55,838 nucleotides of DNA. Source: Klebsiella sp. RHBSTW-00484 (GTDB lineage Bacteria > Pseudomonadota > Gammaproteobacteria > Enterobacterales > Enterobacteriaceae). Position 1 is the stretch's first letter. Every line of letters begins with the position of its first letter. This document shows positions 1-6,461 of this stretch, one piece after another. The notes under the pieces were generated by a model. It was not told the DNA's origin. It saw nothing but the letters and a program-made list of their open reading frames with translations, and searched no databases. Made by a program: the position numbers and the translations under genes. The stretch covers positions 1-55,838 of the forward strand of contig NZ_CP055485.1 of assembly GCF_013705725.1 (NCBI RefSeq). The letters run 5' to 3'.

Positions 1-918
1 GTGGGTAACCAGACTAAATCTTCCCAAGAAAACCCCGATAAACGTCACCGTGGCGAACATTCTACAGCCTGTAAATGTCCGTTACCGCTCTACGTGCGTC
101 CGGCGCATTATAAGCCCCTCAGTAAACAGCATGGTCGAGCCTTACGTAACCTTATGAGCCAGGACAAAACCTCTGGTGCCTGGGTTATTCGTCGTCGTGT
201 TTCTGCCGATCCAATCTTCACTTTTTTGCGACCTGTCGCGGACAGAAAAAGAGCTTTCCGTGAAGTACGCCGGCGTTTGCTCGATGCGTTGTTTGTGCTT
301 TTCGTCAACAAAGCCGATCTTGCTACCGGTATTGTCACTATCAACATCACTAAGCTGGCTGAAGAACTCAGTCCACGGAATGAAGATGGCCAGATCATCC
401 CTGAAACTGCCGTGACGGTATCCAGGGTGTCGCGTCTGATAGACGAATTGGCGAGGTTTGGCATAGTCCTTGCGCCTGAAACTGAGTGGGATTATGTGAA
501 CGGGTGCCGTTTTCCTAAGCATATAATCATTACAGAAGAAGGCTGGCGTCTTACCGGTGTGGATATGGACAAGCTACGAGCAGAGCAAGAAGAACGCCTA
601 CGCGCTATTGAGGACGGCATTCTACAACCCGGCGAGGCTATGACAGTAAAAGAAGCCCGTAAGCGCTGGTATGAACGTTGTCGCCATCAGACGATACTTA
701 GCCGCCGTACACGCGCTATTGAGGGCAAACAACGGCGTAAGCTGGCCGAATTACCGTTCGATGAGCGAAAGCGTCAGGTGGCCGAGCGTATTTTCCGTGA
801 TATGAAGGGTGATATACACCATTTAACCCCTCAGCAGTTTGAAAAAATGGTCTGGACTCAGCTTTACCAGCTTGAACTGGTAAATATGGAGCAGCCAGGC
901 GCAGCCCCGCCTCACTAA
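1..918 (+). CDS. repA: Replication initiator RepA (IncFII/IncI-complex type)
   Basis: Initiator protein of 305 aa that would bind the origin just downstream and start theta replication. Family assignment rests on the basic, winged-helix-like composition typical of the IncFII_repA family (central segment with FREVRRRLLDALFVLFVNK and VTVSRVSRLIDELARFGIV) and on context: an antisense RNA hairpin, a pseudoknot pairing and a coupled leader peptide lie immediately upstream across the sequence ends, and AT-rich repeats plus a DnaA box lie downstream. The start is GTG, and the leader peptide stop TAA falls at bases 6-8, so translation is probably coupled to the leader. Members of the IncI/B/L/M group are usually somewhat longer (about 340-350 aa). 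The exact incompatibility group is not decided here. Confidence 0.85.
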   Translation: MGNQTKSSQENPDKRHRGEHSTACKCPLPLYVRPAHYKPLSKQHGRALRNLMSQDKTSGAWVIRRRVSADPIFTFLRPVADRKRAFREVRRRLLDALFVLFVNKADLATGIVTINITKLAEELSPRNEDGQIIPETAVTVSRVSRLIDELARFGIVLAPETEWDYVNGCRFPKHIIITEEGWRLTGVDMDKLRAEQEERLRAIEDGILQPGEAMTVKEARKRWYERCRHQTILSRRTRAIEGKQRRKLAELPFDERKRQVAERIFRDMKGDIHHLTPQQFEKMVWTQLYQLELVNMEQPGAAPPH

Positions 919-1489
919 CCCGCCCTCTTTTTACTAATCCGTTTCCCTGCGGAGGATGTTCGTTGTCCATCTGCTAAAACAGATCGTTTTTTAGCCACCA
1001 TCATCACGATAACCTCACCGATATTTGGTCAAAACCCCAATCAACACCGGCGTTATATCTTTTATGCACACTTATCTGCAAATAGGTAAATAGGATTATC
1101 TGCAATCAACCAATAGTTAGCTGCAAAATAATCAGGTCTTCGACCTACTTAACTTCATTAAAGATCTACTTATTCGCTGGATAAGATCTGTGGATAACGG
1201 GGAAAACCGATAATGACCGCCCTTGCAGCGGCCAGACGGCCGCGCCGGTTCGACATGGTCGCTATGCTCCCAAAAGACTTTAAGTAGCACCTCCGGCCTT
1301 AGCCGGAGGCATGGAGTCAACGAGACGCAATGCAGCGAAAAGGCGCTTTTCGCCCTTACCTACTTCATCGCTAAAAGTAAGCTAAAAAAACAGTCTGGCA
1401 GGAAGGGGGCGAAATCCGTTTGGGTGTATTCGTTGACACCAGGAGCAAGTATTCCTATCATTGTGTTGATAGTTAACACAGGGGGCGTT
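919..1489. other. Origin region oriV downstream of repA
   Basis: Gene-free stretch after repA. It holds three direct repeats of the form TTATCTGCAA, TTATCTGCAA and TTAGCTGCAA at 1072-1081, 1096-1105 and 1117-1126 (about 21-24 bp apart, roughly two helix turns), in AT-rich sequence, then a perfect DnaA box TGTGGATAA at 1189-1197. Two GC-rich hairpins follow: CCTCCGGC/GCCGGAGG at 1290-1309 and GCGAAAAG/CTTTTCGC at 1335-1353. In IncFII and IncI-type plasmids oriV lies in this position, downstream of repA with a DnaA box, so the assignment is by position and motif. No protein-coding gene is supported here. Confidence 0.65.
1462..1480. promoter_or_regulatory. Operator-like dyad upstream of parD
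   Basis: Inverted repeat TGTGTT...AACACA ten bases before the parD start codon. ParD-type antitoxins bind dyads at this position to autorepress their operon; the link here is inferred from position. Confidence 0.5.
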
Positions 1490-1732
1490 ATGGCCAGAAC
1501 AACAAGCGTTACGATTGGCGAACAACTCGATTCGTTTATCAGTCGATTAATAGACAGTGGCCGTTACGGCTCTGCAAGTGAAGTTATGCGCTCTGCGCTG
1601 CGATTGCTGGAGCAACAGGAAACAAACGATGAAGTTATTCGCCAGGCTGTTATTACCGGGCTGGAAAGCGGTGAAAGCTCGCTATCACTGCGGGATATTG
1701 CAGCAGAAAGAAAACTGAGACATCGTGTATAA
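1490..1732 (+). CDS. parD: Antitoxin, ParD-like (ribbon-helix-helix)
   Basis: 80-aa antitoxin of a ParDE-type toxin-antitoxin pair. The N-terminus (TTSVTIGEQLDSFISRLIDSG, then GSASEVMRSALRLLE) is the classic ParD/CopG ribbon-helix-helix DNA-binding domain, followed by a charged C-terminal tail that would wrap the toxin. The ATG at 1490 was chosen over the long upstream open frame because it begins exactly at the conserved RHH strand and has a purine-rich stretch (GGGGG) upstream. It overlaps the toxin gene by 8 bp, as usual for co-translated pairs. Its role is plasmid maintenance by post-segregational killing, and it should autorepress through the dyad at 1462-1480. Confidence 0.88.
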   Translation: MARTTSVTIGEQLDSFISRLIDSGRYGSASEVMRSALRLLEQQETNDEVIRQAVITGLESGESSLSLRDIAAERKLRHRV

Positions 1733-2009
1733 ACTCACCGAACGGGCGGCAGAAGACTTCGCCGGGATTTATGATTATACGCTCTTGAAATTTGGTGAAG
1801 CTCAGGCAGACCATTATACCGACGCACTTGAGGCATATTTCGAGACACTGGCCGGAATGCCAGATATGGGACGTGACTACCATGCCGTTCCTGGTGTAAT
1901 GCGCATTGAATTTCAGCGACATGCCATTTTTTATACGGTTCGTGATACGGATATTCTGATTGCGCGTATTTTGCACCACCAGATGAACCATAAACGCCAT
2001 TTACTGTAA
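1725..2009 (+). CDS. parE: Toxin, ParE/RelE superfamily
   Basis: 94-aa toxin with a GTG start inside the end of parD. Family features are the N-terminal LTERAAEDFAGIYDYTLLKFGEAQADHYTDAL segment and the C-terminal RIEFQRHAIFYTVRDTDILIARILHHQM strand pair, typical of ParE toxins that poison DNA gyrase. The gene order antitoxin-toxin with an 8-bp overlap matches ParDE. Together with the partition genes next door it forms the stability block of the plasmid. Target (gyrase or another) is inferred from the family and is not visible in the sequence. Confidence 0.88.
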   Translation: MYKLTERAAEDFAGIYDYTLLKFGEAQADHYTDALEAYFETLAGMPDMGRDYHAVPGVMRIEFQRHAIFYTVRDTDILIARILHHQMNHKRHLL

Positions 2010-2040
2010 GTCTAAACACGCTGCCGCGCTTTGCTTGGCC

Positions 2041-2085
2041 AACACCGATCTGGCACATAAAAAATTTATGCACCAGATCAGTGTT
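2041..2085. terminator. Bidirectional terminator-like hairpin between parE and parG
   Basis: Long hairpin with 13-bp arms (AACACCGATCTGG / CCAGATCAGTGTT, one mismatch) enclosing an A/T-rich CATAAA...TTTATG inner part. It lies between the convergent parE (+) and parG (-) genes and fits a shared terminator. Confidence 0.6.
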
Positions 2086-2139
2086 CTCGGTAAGGATAGG
2101 TGTGTTTTTGAGTTAATGTGTTTTTACTCATTTGTGTTT

Positions 2140-2367
2140 TTAGCTGTCATTTTCTTTCAGCCAATTATCGACCAAATCCTTTATCACATCAGTAATAGAT
2201 GTACCTTGTTTTGCACACGCAGCTTTGAAGCGGATATGTATTTCTTCATCAAAGTTAACGTTGACTCTCTTTTGCTTTCCCGTGGGTGTGCTATTGACGA
2301 CTTTTTCAAGATCCCGATGCTCACCGAAACTCATTGTTTTTGATGTATGTTGCTTAGTTAGTGCCAT
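2140..2367 (-). CDS. parG: Partition protein ParG, copy 1
   Basis: 75-aa centromere-binding and repressor protein, very close to ParG of the Salmonella plasmid TP228. The N-terminal flexible tail (TSKTMSFGEHRDLEKVV) is followed by a ribbon-helix-helix fold (KRVNVNFDEEIHIRFKAACAKQGTSITDVIKDLVDNWLKEND). ParG binds repeated ACTC-type boxes upstream of parF and stimulates the ParF ATPase. It sits downstream of parF in the usual parF-parG order, but that parF copy is broken. It differs from the second copy (29005-29232) at two residues (I versus T in EEIH, and the last residue S versus K), so both could still act on the same sites. Confidence 0.9.
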   Translation of the reverse strand: MALTKQHTSKTMSFGEHRDLEKVVNSTPTGKQKRVNVNFDEEIHIRFKAACAKQGTSITDVIKDLVDNWLKENDS

Positions 2368-2406
2368 ACATAACCTCTTAATATGCTGAAATGAGTATAT
2401 GAGTTT

Positions 2407-3290
2407 TTACTCAAATGAATCAAGTATTTCTCGCGTCAGAATGGCTATCTCGCCCTTTGCTGCTCCATCGTTGGTATCGAAAACACTCTCACCCTCCATG
2501 ACGGATTTAACGTAACTTTGGCGTTGTGTGATGGCAGTTTTAAACGGCTTAATACCCGTCTGAGCAATGCTATCTTTCAGAACGTTAAGCATGGTGGCTT
2601 GTTCGATTTTCCGTGTGATGAGGAATCGAGCTTCAACCGGACGATTATAAGCCTGGGCTTCCAGCACAGTGACTACAGAACCGGCAGCGGAAAAATCCAG
2701 AGGGCTGGGTGTTACCGGGATGATAATCAGGTCGCTGACCATCACCGCAGCGGAAGTAATAACTGACAGAGAACCGGCTCCATCAATAATCACAAAGTCA
2801 TATTCAGCCAGATCTTTTCTTACCTGGTAAACGTCTTTCTCTGATGCTGCGGTGTAAACATCGAATGCTGCTTTCTCTGCTTTGTTCCAGTTAGTCAGGC
2901 TCATTTGTGGGTCTGTATCTACAACTGCAATTTTCTTACCCGAACTGGCAAGGCAGCTACTGACGTTGATTGTTGCCGTCGTTTTACCGGAGCCACCTTT
3001 AGGGGGTCAGTTTGGATATAGAGAATTATTGTACGGTAAGCCTGTTTTTTGAACAGACTTACCTATAGCAATAGGGTGTACTCCCGCGCTATACAGCGTT
3101 TTCAGGGGATTTTGTCTTAATCGGATAACCTAAATGCGATACAGCAAGAGCGACAACCTAAAAGCGATAGCCACTGACGATAAATCAATCACTTACGCAT
3201 CCGAATTGGTTGAATAATGTGCTTAACGTACAAAAATTTCCGATCTCCAAACTGACCCCTTTAGGGTTGAGGAACGCGATAATTTTCATG
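2407..3290 (-). pseudogene. parF: parF copy 1, interrupted by a miniature transposon
   Basis: A Walker-type ParA/ParF ATPase gene split near its 5' end. The start codon (ATG at 3290) and first codons (MKIIAFLNPK) are present. The reading frame then runs into a 257-bp insertion (3003-3259) located in the deviant Walker A motif KGGSGKTT, and resumes with the rest of the protein down to the stop at 2407. The remaining 165-codon open frame begins only at an internal Met after the ATP-binding loop, so no functional ATPase can be made. The intact copy is at 29271-29891 and is nearly identical in the shared part (one difference near the end, ILDSFE versus ILESFE). Confidence 0.9.
3003..3259. mobile_element. 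Tn3-family miniature element (TIME-like), 257 bp
   Basis: Non-coding insertion with two 38-bp terminal inverted repeats, 3003-3040 and 3222-3259, identical at 32 of 38 positions. Each begins GGGGTCAGTTTGGA and ends TACG(G/T)TAAG, the start and end signature of Tn3-family ends. It is flanked by a 5-bp direct repeat TTTAG (2998-3002 and 3260-3264). The uninterrupted parF copy at 29271-29891 shows a single TTTAG at the same place, which proves the insertion. Elements of this kind (Tn3-derived inverted-repeat miniature elements) carry no transposase and move with a helper. The ends differ from those of the transposon at 5102-15500, so the helper is not that element. Confidence 0.88.
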
Positions 3291-3390
3291 TCTAAACCTC
3301 ATTTGTGTGTTTACTCATTTGAGTTTAATTATACACAAAAACACAAATGAGTAAATACGGTTTGTGTGTAAATGAGTATATGAGTGTTAG
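3291..3390. repeat. parF promoter and centromere-like region, copy 1
   Basis: AT-rich leader upstream of parF with repeated ACTC/GAGT tetramer boxes separated by AT spacers (for example TACTCATTTGAGT, then ATGAGTAAA, ATGAGTATATGAGT). In TP228 the centromere parH and the parFG operator are built of such tetramer boxes bound by ParG. Related copies lie at 4742-4870 and 29892-29995; smaller clusters lie between parF and parG (about 2389-2413 and 29250-29280). Confidence 0.65.
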
Positions 3391-3492
3391 AAGGGGTTTG
3401 AAGCCCATATAGACAAATTCACGTCCCAGTGTGCTTTAATTTTTAACGAGCGTATCTTTATTCATATCTTGTAGCGAATGAGGGAAACGCCG

Positions 3493-4074
3493 ATGGAAGT
3501 GAATATCAAAGACATTACGGGTAACTGGGATCGTGGTGTTGTACTGGACAAGCACAGCAAGTTCAGCGTGGTGACAGGACAAAACGAGTGGGGTCACAAC
3601 ATTTATGACACTACTCGTACCGAGGTAGGTGAAGCTGTTTATCAGCTTAAATATAAATCTGACTGGACTAAGGTTCAGCCGCTGGCCAAATGCCTTTATG
3701 CTAAAGCCTACCCACTGTTTCAAAAAGTCGGGTTCATTCTCCCTATGGCCGCTTCTAACGTCCGGGCACGGCAACCTGTTACAGAAGTTGCTCAGGCGTT
3801 GGCACAATTAGCCGGTGTCCCCTGTTTTGACGATCTTCTGTTGAAAGCACCTGGCGGTGTTTCACTCAAGAATCTGAATACCAAGCAGGAAAAAGTTGAT
3901 GCCATTGGCGGCAGCTTTTCCGTAAGTCCTGTTATCTCTAATGAAGGCAGATGGAACGTCTTAGTGATAGATGACCTCTACCACACTGGCGCATCAATGG
4001 AGGCTGCTTGTGCGGCGTTACGCGGCTATAATAAAATTAATAACATCTATGTTGCAGCGCTTACTTGGAGATAA
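3493..4074 (+). CDS. Phosphoribosyltransferase-like protein of a two-gene cassette
   Basis: 193-aa protein with a type I phosphoribosyltransferase signature: residues 156-168 VLVIDDLYHTGAS form the PRPP-binding loop (hydrophobic strand, two acidic residues, then the TGAS phosphate loop), as in ComF-type proteins. Residues 80-90 (GFILPMAASNVRARQ) resemble the strand that precedes the substrate hood. There is no obvious zinc-finger of full-length ComF. The ATG at 3493 is preferred over 3478 because AGGGA sits 7 bases before it. Two bases separate its stop from the SLOG-like gene, so the two are co-expressed. The substrate is unknown; a role in purine salvage is unlikely in this setting. The cassette is bracketed by copies of the parF leader. 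Confidence 0.7.
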   Translation: MEVNIKDITGNWDRGVVLDKHSKFSVVTGQNEWGHNIYDTTRTEVGEAVYQLKYKSDWTKVQPLAKCLYAKAYPLFQKVGFILPMAASNVRARQPVTEVAQALAQLAGVPCFDDLLLKAPGGVSLKNLNTKQEKVDAIGGSFSVSPVISNEGRWNVLVIDDLYHTGASMEAACAALRGYNKINNIYVAALTWR

Positions 4075-4076
4075 CC

Positions 4077-4631
4077 ATGACGACGATTTTCGTTGCTGGC
4101 TCTATAACCATCAAAGAACTTGATCCGCTCATTATCGAACGGTTGAAGAAGATTGTTAATAAAAAATACCGTGTGGTTGTTGGCGATGCTAACGGCGTAG
4201 ACTCATCAGTACAGCAAGCGCTGCTGAATTTACAATGTGATACCACTACGGTTTTCAGCAGTTCAACAAAGCCACGAAACAACTTAGGTGCGTGGCCGGT
4301 GAATGTCGTCAAAACAGAATTCCGGCGCGGAACTCGTGAGTTTTACACAGCTAAAGATCTTCAGATGGCCGAAAAGGCTGATTGTGGTCTGATGGTGTGG
4401 GACTGCAAAAGTCCGGGTACGCTTAACAACGTTGTAGAACTGCTTCTGCGAAATAAGTATTCGGTGGTGTTCGTCAACAAAATGCGGGACTTTGTGAAGG
4501 TTAAAACGCCTGACGACATTGATACCCTTATAAAAATGATGACAGCGACAGACTTAGAAAAGGCAGAAGAAAAAATCAGTCTAGGCGGCAAGCTGGCACG
4601 TTTAAAAAACAATCAAATGGCTTTGCTGTAA
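4077..4631 (+). CDS. SLOG/YspA-like nucleotide-binding protein of a two-gene cassette
   Basis: 184-aa protein with a Rossmann-like start (MTTIFVAGSITI) and GDANGVDSSVQQALL at residues 36-50, the pattern of the DUF2493/YspA branch of the SLOG superfamily (nucleotide or ligand binding). A second Rossmann-type segment is CGLMVWDCKSPGTLNNVVELLLRNKYSVVFV. GGAG at 4067-4070 serves the ATG at 4077. It directly follows the PRTase gene (2-nt gap). SLOG proteins are common sensors or nucleotide-processing enzymes in conflict systems, and their pairing with a PRTase suggests joint handling of a nucleotide-derived ligand. That function is inference; the proteins could instead serve metabolism or plasmid establishment. 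Confidence 0.65.
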   Translation: MTTIFVAGSITIKELDPLIIERLKKIVNKKYRVVVGDANGVDSSVQQALLNLQCDTTTVFSSSTKPRNNLGAWPVNVVKTEFRRGTREFYTAKDLQMAEKADCGLMVWDCKSPGTLNNVVELLLRNKYSVVFVNKMRDFVKVKTPDDIDTLIKMMTATDLEKAEEKISLGGKLARLKNNQMALL

Positions 4632-4648
4632 TCCGGAACCTCAATTCA

Positions 4649-4676
4649 AACCCAACCGCAGCTAGGCGGTTGGGTT
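4649..4676 (+). terminator. Hairpin after the PRTase-SLOG cassette
   Basis: Perfect 11-bp stem AACCCAACCGC/GCGGTTGGGTT with a 6-base loop, 17 bases after the stop codon. The T-run after it is poor, so it may be a weak intrinsic terminator or an RNA-stabilising hairpin. Confidence 0.6.
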
Positions 4677-4696
4677 ATACCCTTCTCCGGCACTGA

Positions 4697-4740
4697 GGTT
4701 TGACTGCTAGCGTTGTTTTTACATCGCTGGACGTCAAACC
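4697..4740. repeat. 44-bp inverted repeat at the edge of the cassette
   Basis: GGTTTGAC (4697-4704) pairs with GTCAAACC (4733-4740), with an inner TAGCG/CGCTG pair. It ends exactly where homology to the parF leader resumes at about 4741, so it may mark the boundary of the inserted cassette. Confidence 0.5.
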
Positions 4741-4741
4741 A

Positions 4742-4870
4742 AGGGTTGAGGAATGCGATAATTTTCATGTCTAAACTTTATCTGTGTGTTTACTCATTGG
4801 AGTTAGATATACTCATAAACTCAAATGAGTAAATGCGCCTTTATGTGTAAATGAGTATATGCGTATCTTT
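4742..4870. repeat. parF 5' end and centromere-like region, remnant copy
   Basis: First about 13 codons of parF (antisense, start CAT near 4769) and the upstream ACTC/GAGT boxes, homologous to 3261-3390 and 29868-29995 but more diverged. It continues towards a resolvase fragment in the same order as the intact module, so this is the original parF-resolvase junction, while copy 1 at 3261-3390 borders the PRTase-SLOG cassette. The remnant has no functional gene. Confidence 0.75.
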
Positions 4871-4918
4871 AAGGGTTGGAACTTGCGAGGGATGTTGGTT
4901 CTAACTGCTACTAGTGAC

Positions 4919-5101
4919 TTATTGCCAACCTCCATCATATTCCTTCCAGCCTTGATTAGTCGCATCATTTGTTAGCGTCATGTCATCGACCACGCAATTA
5001 CGTATCTCAGCAGTGCGGTAAATCTCGTCAAAAAGTTCGTCAATCTGCTCTTTCAAATCGGCCTCATCGCTATACGTAAAAATCAGGCTGTACTCATTGT
5101 T
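4919..5101 (-). pseudogene. Resolvase 3' fragment cut by the metal-resistance transposon
   Basis: Last 61 codons of a serine resolvase homologous to the C-terminal extension of the intact gene at 30045-31034 (ends N-Q-G-W-like residues and stop TAA). The frame stops at 5101, where the GGGG end of the Tn21-type transposon begins. The fragment differs from the intact copy at roughly one base in twenty, more than the parF and parG copies do from each other. Confidence 0.85.
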
Positions 5102-5123
5102 GGGGTCGTCTCAGAAAACGGAA
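5102..5123 (+). repeat. Outer 22 bp of left terminal inverted repeat
   Basis: Starts GGGGTCGTCTCAGAAAACGG. The inner 16 bp (AATAAAGCACGTTAAG) lie at 6451-6466, beyond the IS copy. Confidence 0.85.
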
Positions 5124-6450
5124 TCTATGGTCACTCCCGTTTTTGCAACACCGATTTTGACGACAAGTTGGCTTGCTTGAATCTATCCGGCGTCTGAATG
5201 GGATTTTATTCCCGCGCCTTGATGAGTTCCGCGCCTGATGAACCTCCAGAAAATATACGGCTTCAATGAGCCTTTCCGTTTTACAGGTTCCTCAACAGGC
5301 CGGTGGGCCGTTAGTATCATCAATATCAGTATTCGCAAAACCAGATCAGTAATTCTTTAAACCGGTGTATTTCTGCCGTTATGCTACATAAGTTTGCTGT
5401 CGTGCCGTTAGGGCCCAGGCTATTCTGGCCAGCTTGTTTGCCAGAGCACAAGTGACGACAAAGTTGCTTTTCCGGCACAGTAAATCCCTGACCCAATCGG
5501 CCAATTTGCCAGACTGGTGTTCCAGTTTTTGTATGAATACCCTGGCACATTGAACCAACAAAGTTCGGATCTTTTTATTACCTCGCTTACTAATTCCCAG
5601 CAATGTCGTCCTACCTCCCGTGCTGTACTGCCGAGGTACAAGCCCTGTTGCCGCCGCAAAGTCACGGCTGCTGGCGTACTGCTTCCCGTCGCCAATCTCA
5701 GTTGAAATAGTACTCGCTGTCAGTGTTCCGACGCAGGGAATGCTCAGCAAGCGCTGTCCAACCTCATCTTCGTCCAACTTTCGTTTCAACTGGGATTCCA
5801 AATCTTTAATCTGCTCAACAAGATAGTGATAATGCTGTTGTAATTTCAGCAATAACTGGCTGAGGTAAAGAGGCAAACTATTATCCTCAAGAATGGTACT
5901 CAGTCGGCTAATAACGGCAGCTCCTCGGGGAACGCTAATGCCAAATTCCAGCAGAAAAGCATGCATTTGATTGGTTGTTTTTACCTTATCCTGAACCAGG
6001 GATTCACGGACACGATGCAGAGCCCGCATTGCCTGCTGAGATTCCGTTCTGGGCTGCACAAAACGCATAGACGGACGCGATGCAGCTTCACAAATAGCTT
6101 CGGCGTCGACAAAGTCGTTTTTATTGCTTTTAACGAACGGGCGGACAAATTGTGGTGATATCAGCTTTGGGGAATGCCCCAACTCTTCCAACTTGCGTGC
6201 CATAAAGTGAGAACCGCCACAGGCTTCCATTGCGATGGTTGTAGCGGGGCATGTCGCCAAAAATTCGATCAACTTTGGCCGGGTAAATTTTTTACGGTAA
6301 ACAGCCTTCCCGCGACGATCCTGGCAATGAATATGGAAAGAGTTTTTACCCAGATCGATACCAATGAGCGCAATGTTTTCCATGATAGTTCTCCGAATGA
6401 AAGCCTGTCCTCAGCATAGTACCGGGAAGGAGGGAGTGACCATCTCATTA
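5124..6450 (-). mobile_element. IS4321/IS5075-type element (IS110 family, IS1111 group), copy 1
   Basis: 1327-bp element with subterminal inverted repeats ATGGTCACTCCC (5127-5138) and GGGAGTGACCAT (6432-6443) rather than terminal ones, typical of the IS1111 group. It inserted at a fixed position in the transposon's 38-bp end, the known preferred target of IS4321 and IS5075. No target duplication is seen, as expected for this family. Confidence 0.9.
5379..6383 (-). CDS. IS110-family (IS1111 group) DEDD transposase, copy 1
   Basis: 334-aa transposase with N-terminal DEDD/RuvC-like domain (ALIGIDLGKNSFHIHCQD at residues 5-22; DFVDAEAICEA around 95-105) and C-terminal Transposase_20 domain (LLSIPCVGTLTASTISTEIGD, AAATGLVPRQYSTGGRTTLLGISKRGNK). 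The protein is identical to copy 2 at 14219-15223. It carries out site-specific insertion into Tn21-type ends. Confidence 0.93.
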   Translation of the reverse strand: MENIALIGIDLGKNSFHIHCQDRRGKAVYRKKFTRPKLIEFLATCPATTIAMEACGGSHFMARKLEELGHSPKLISPQFVRPFVKSNKNDFVDAEAICEAASRPSMRFVQPRTESQQAMRALHRVRESLVQDKVKTTNQMHAFLLEFGISVPRGAAVISRLSTILEDNSLPLYLSQLLLKLQQHYHYLVEQIKDLESQLKRKLDEDEVGQRLLSIPCVGTLTASTISTEIGDGKQYASSRDFAAATGLVPRQYSTGGRTTLLGISKRGNKKIRTLLVQCARVFIQKLEHQSGKLADWVRDLLCRKSNFVVTCALANKLARIAWALTARQQTYVA

Positions 6451-6461
6451 AATAAAGCACG

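Noticed and set aside
1223..1489. 5' extension of the parD frame (169 aa in total)
   Set aside because: The upstream part has no family match, passes through two hairpins and the operator dyad; the RHH domain begins at ATG 1490.
2035..2343. 102-aa open frame opposite parG
   Set aside because: Antisense to parG and runs through the terminator hairpin; no domain or ribosome site.
3003..3259. Insertion in parF as an IS remnant with decayed transposase
   Set aside because: No transposase reading frame; full 38-bp ends and a 5-bp duplication fit a miniature Tn3-type element better.
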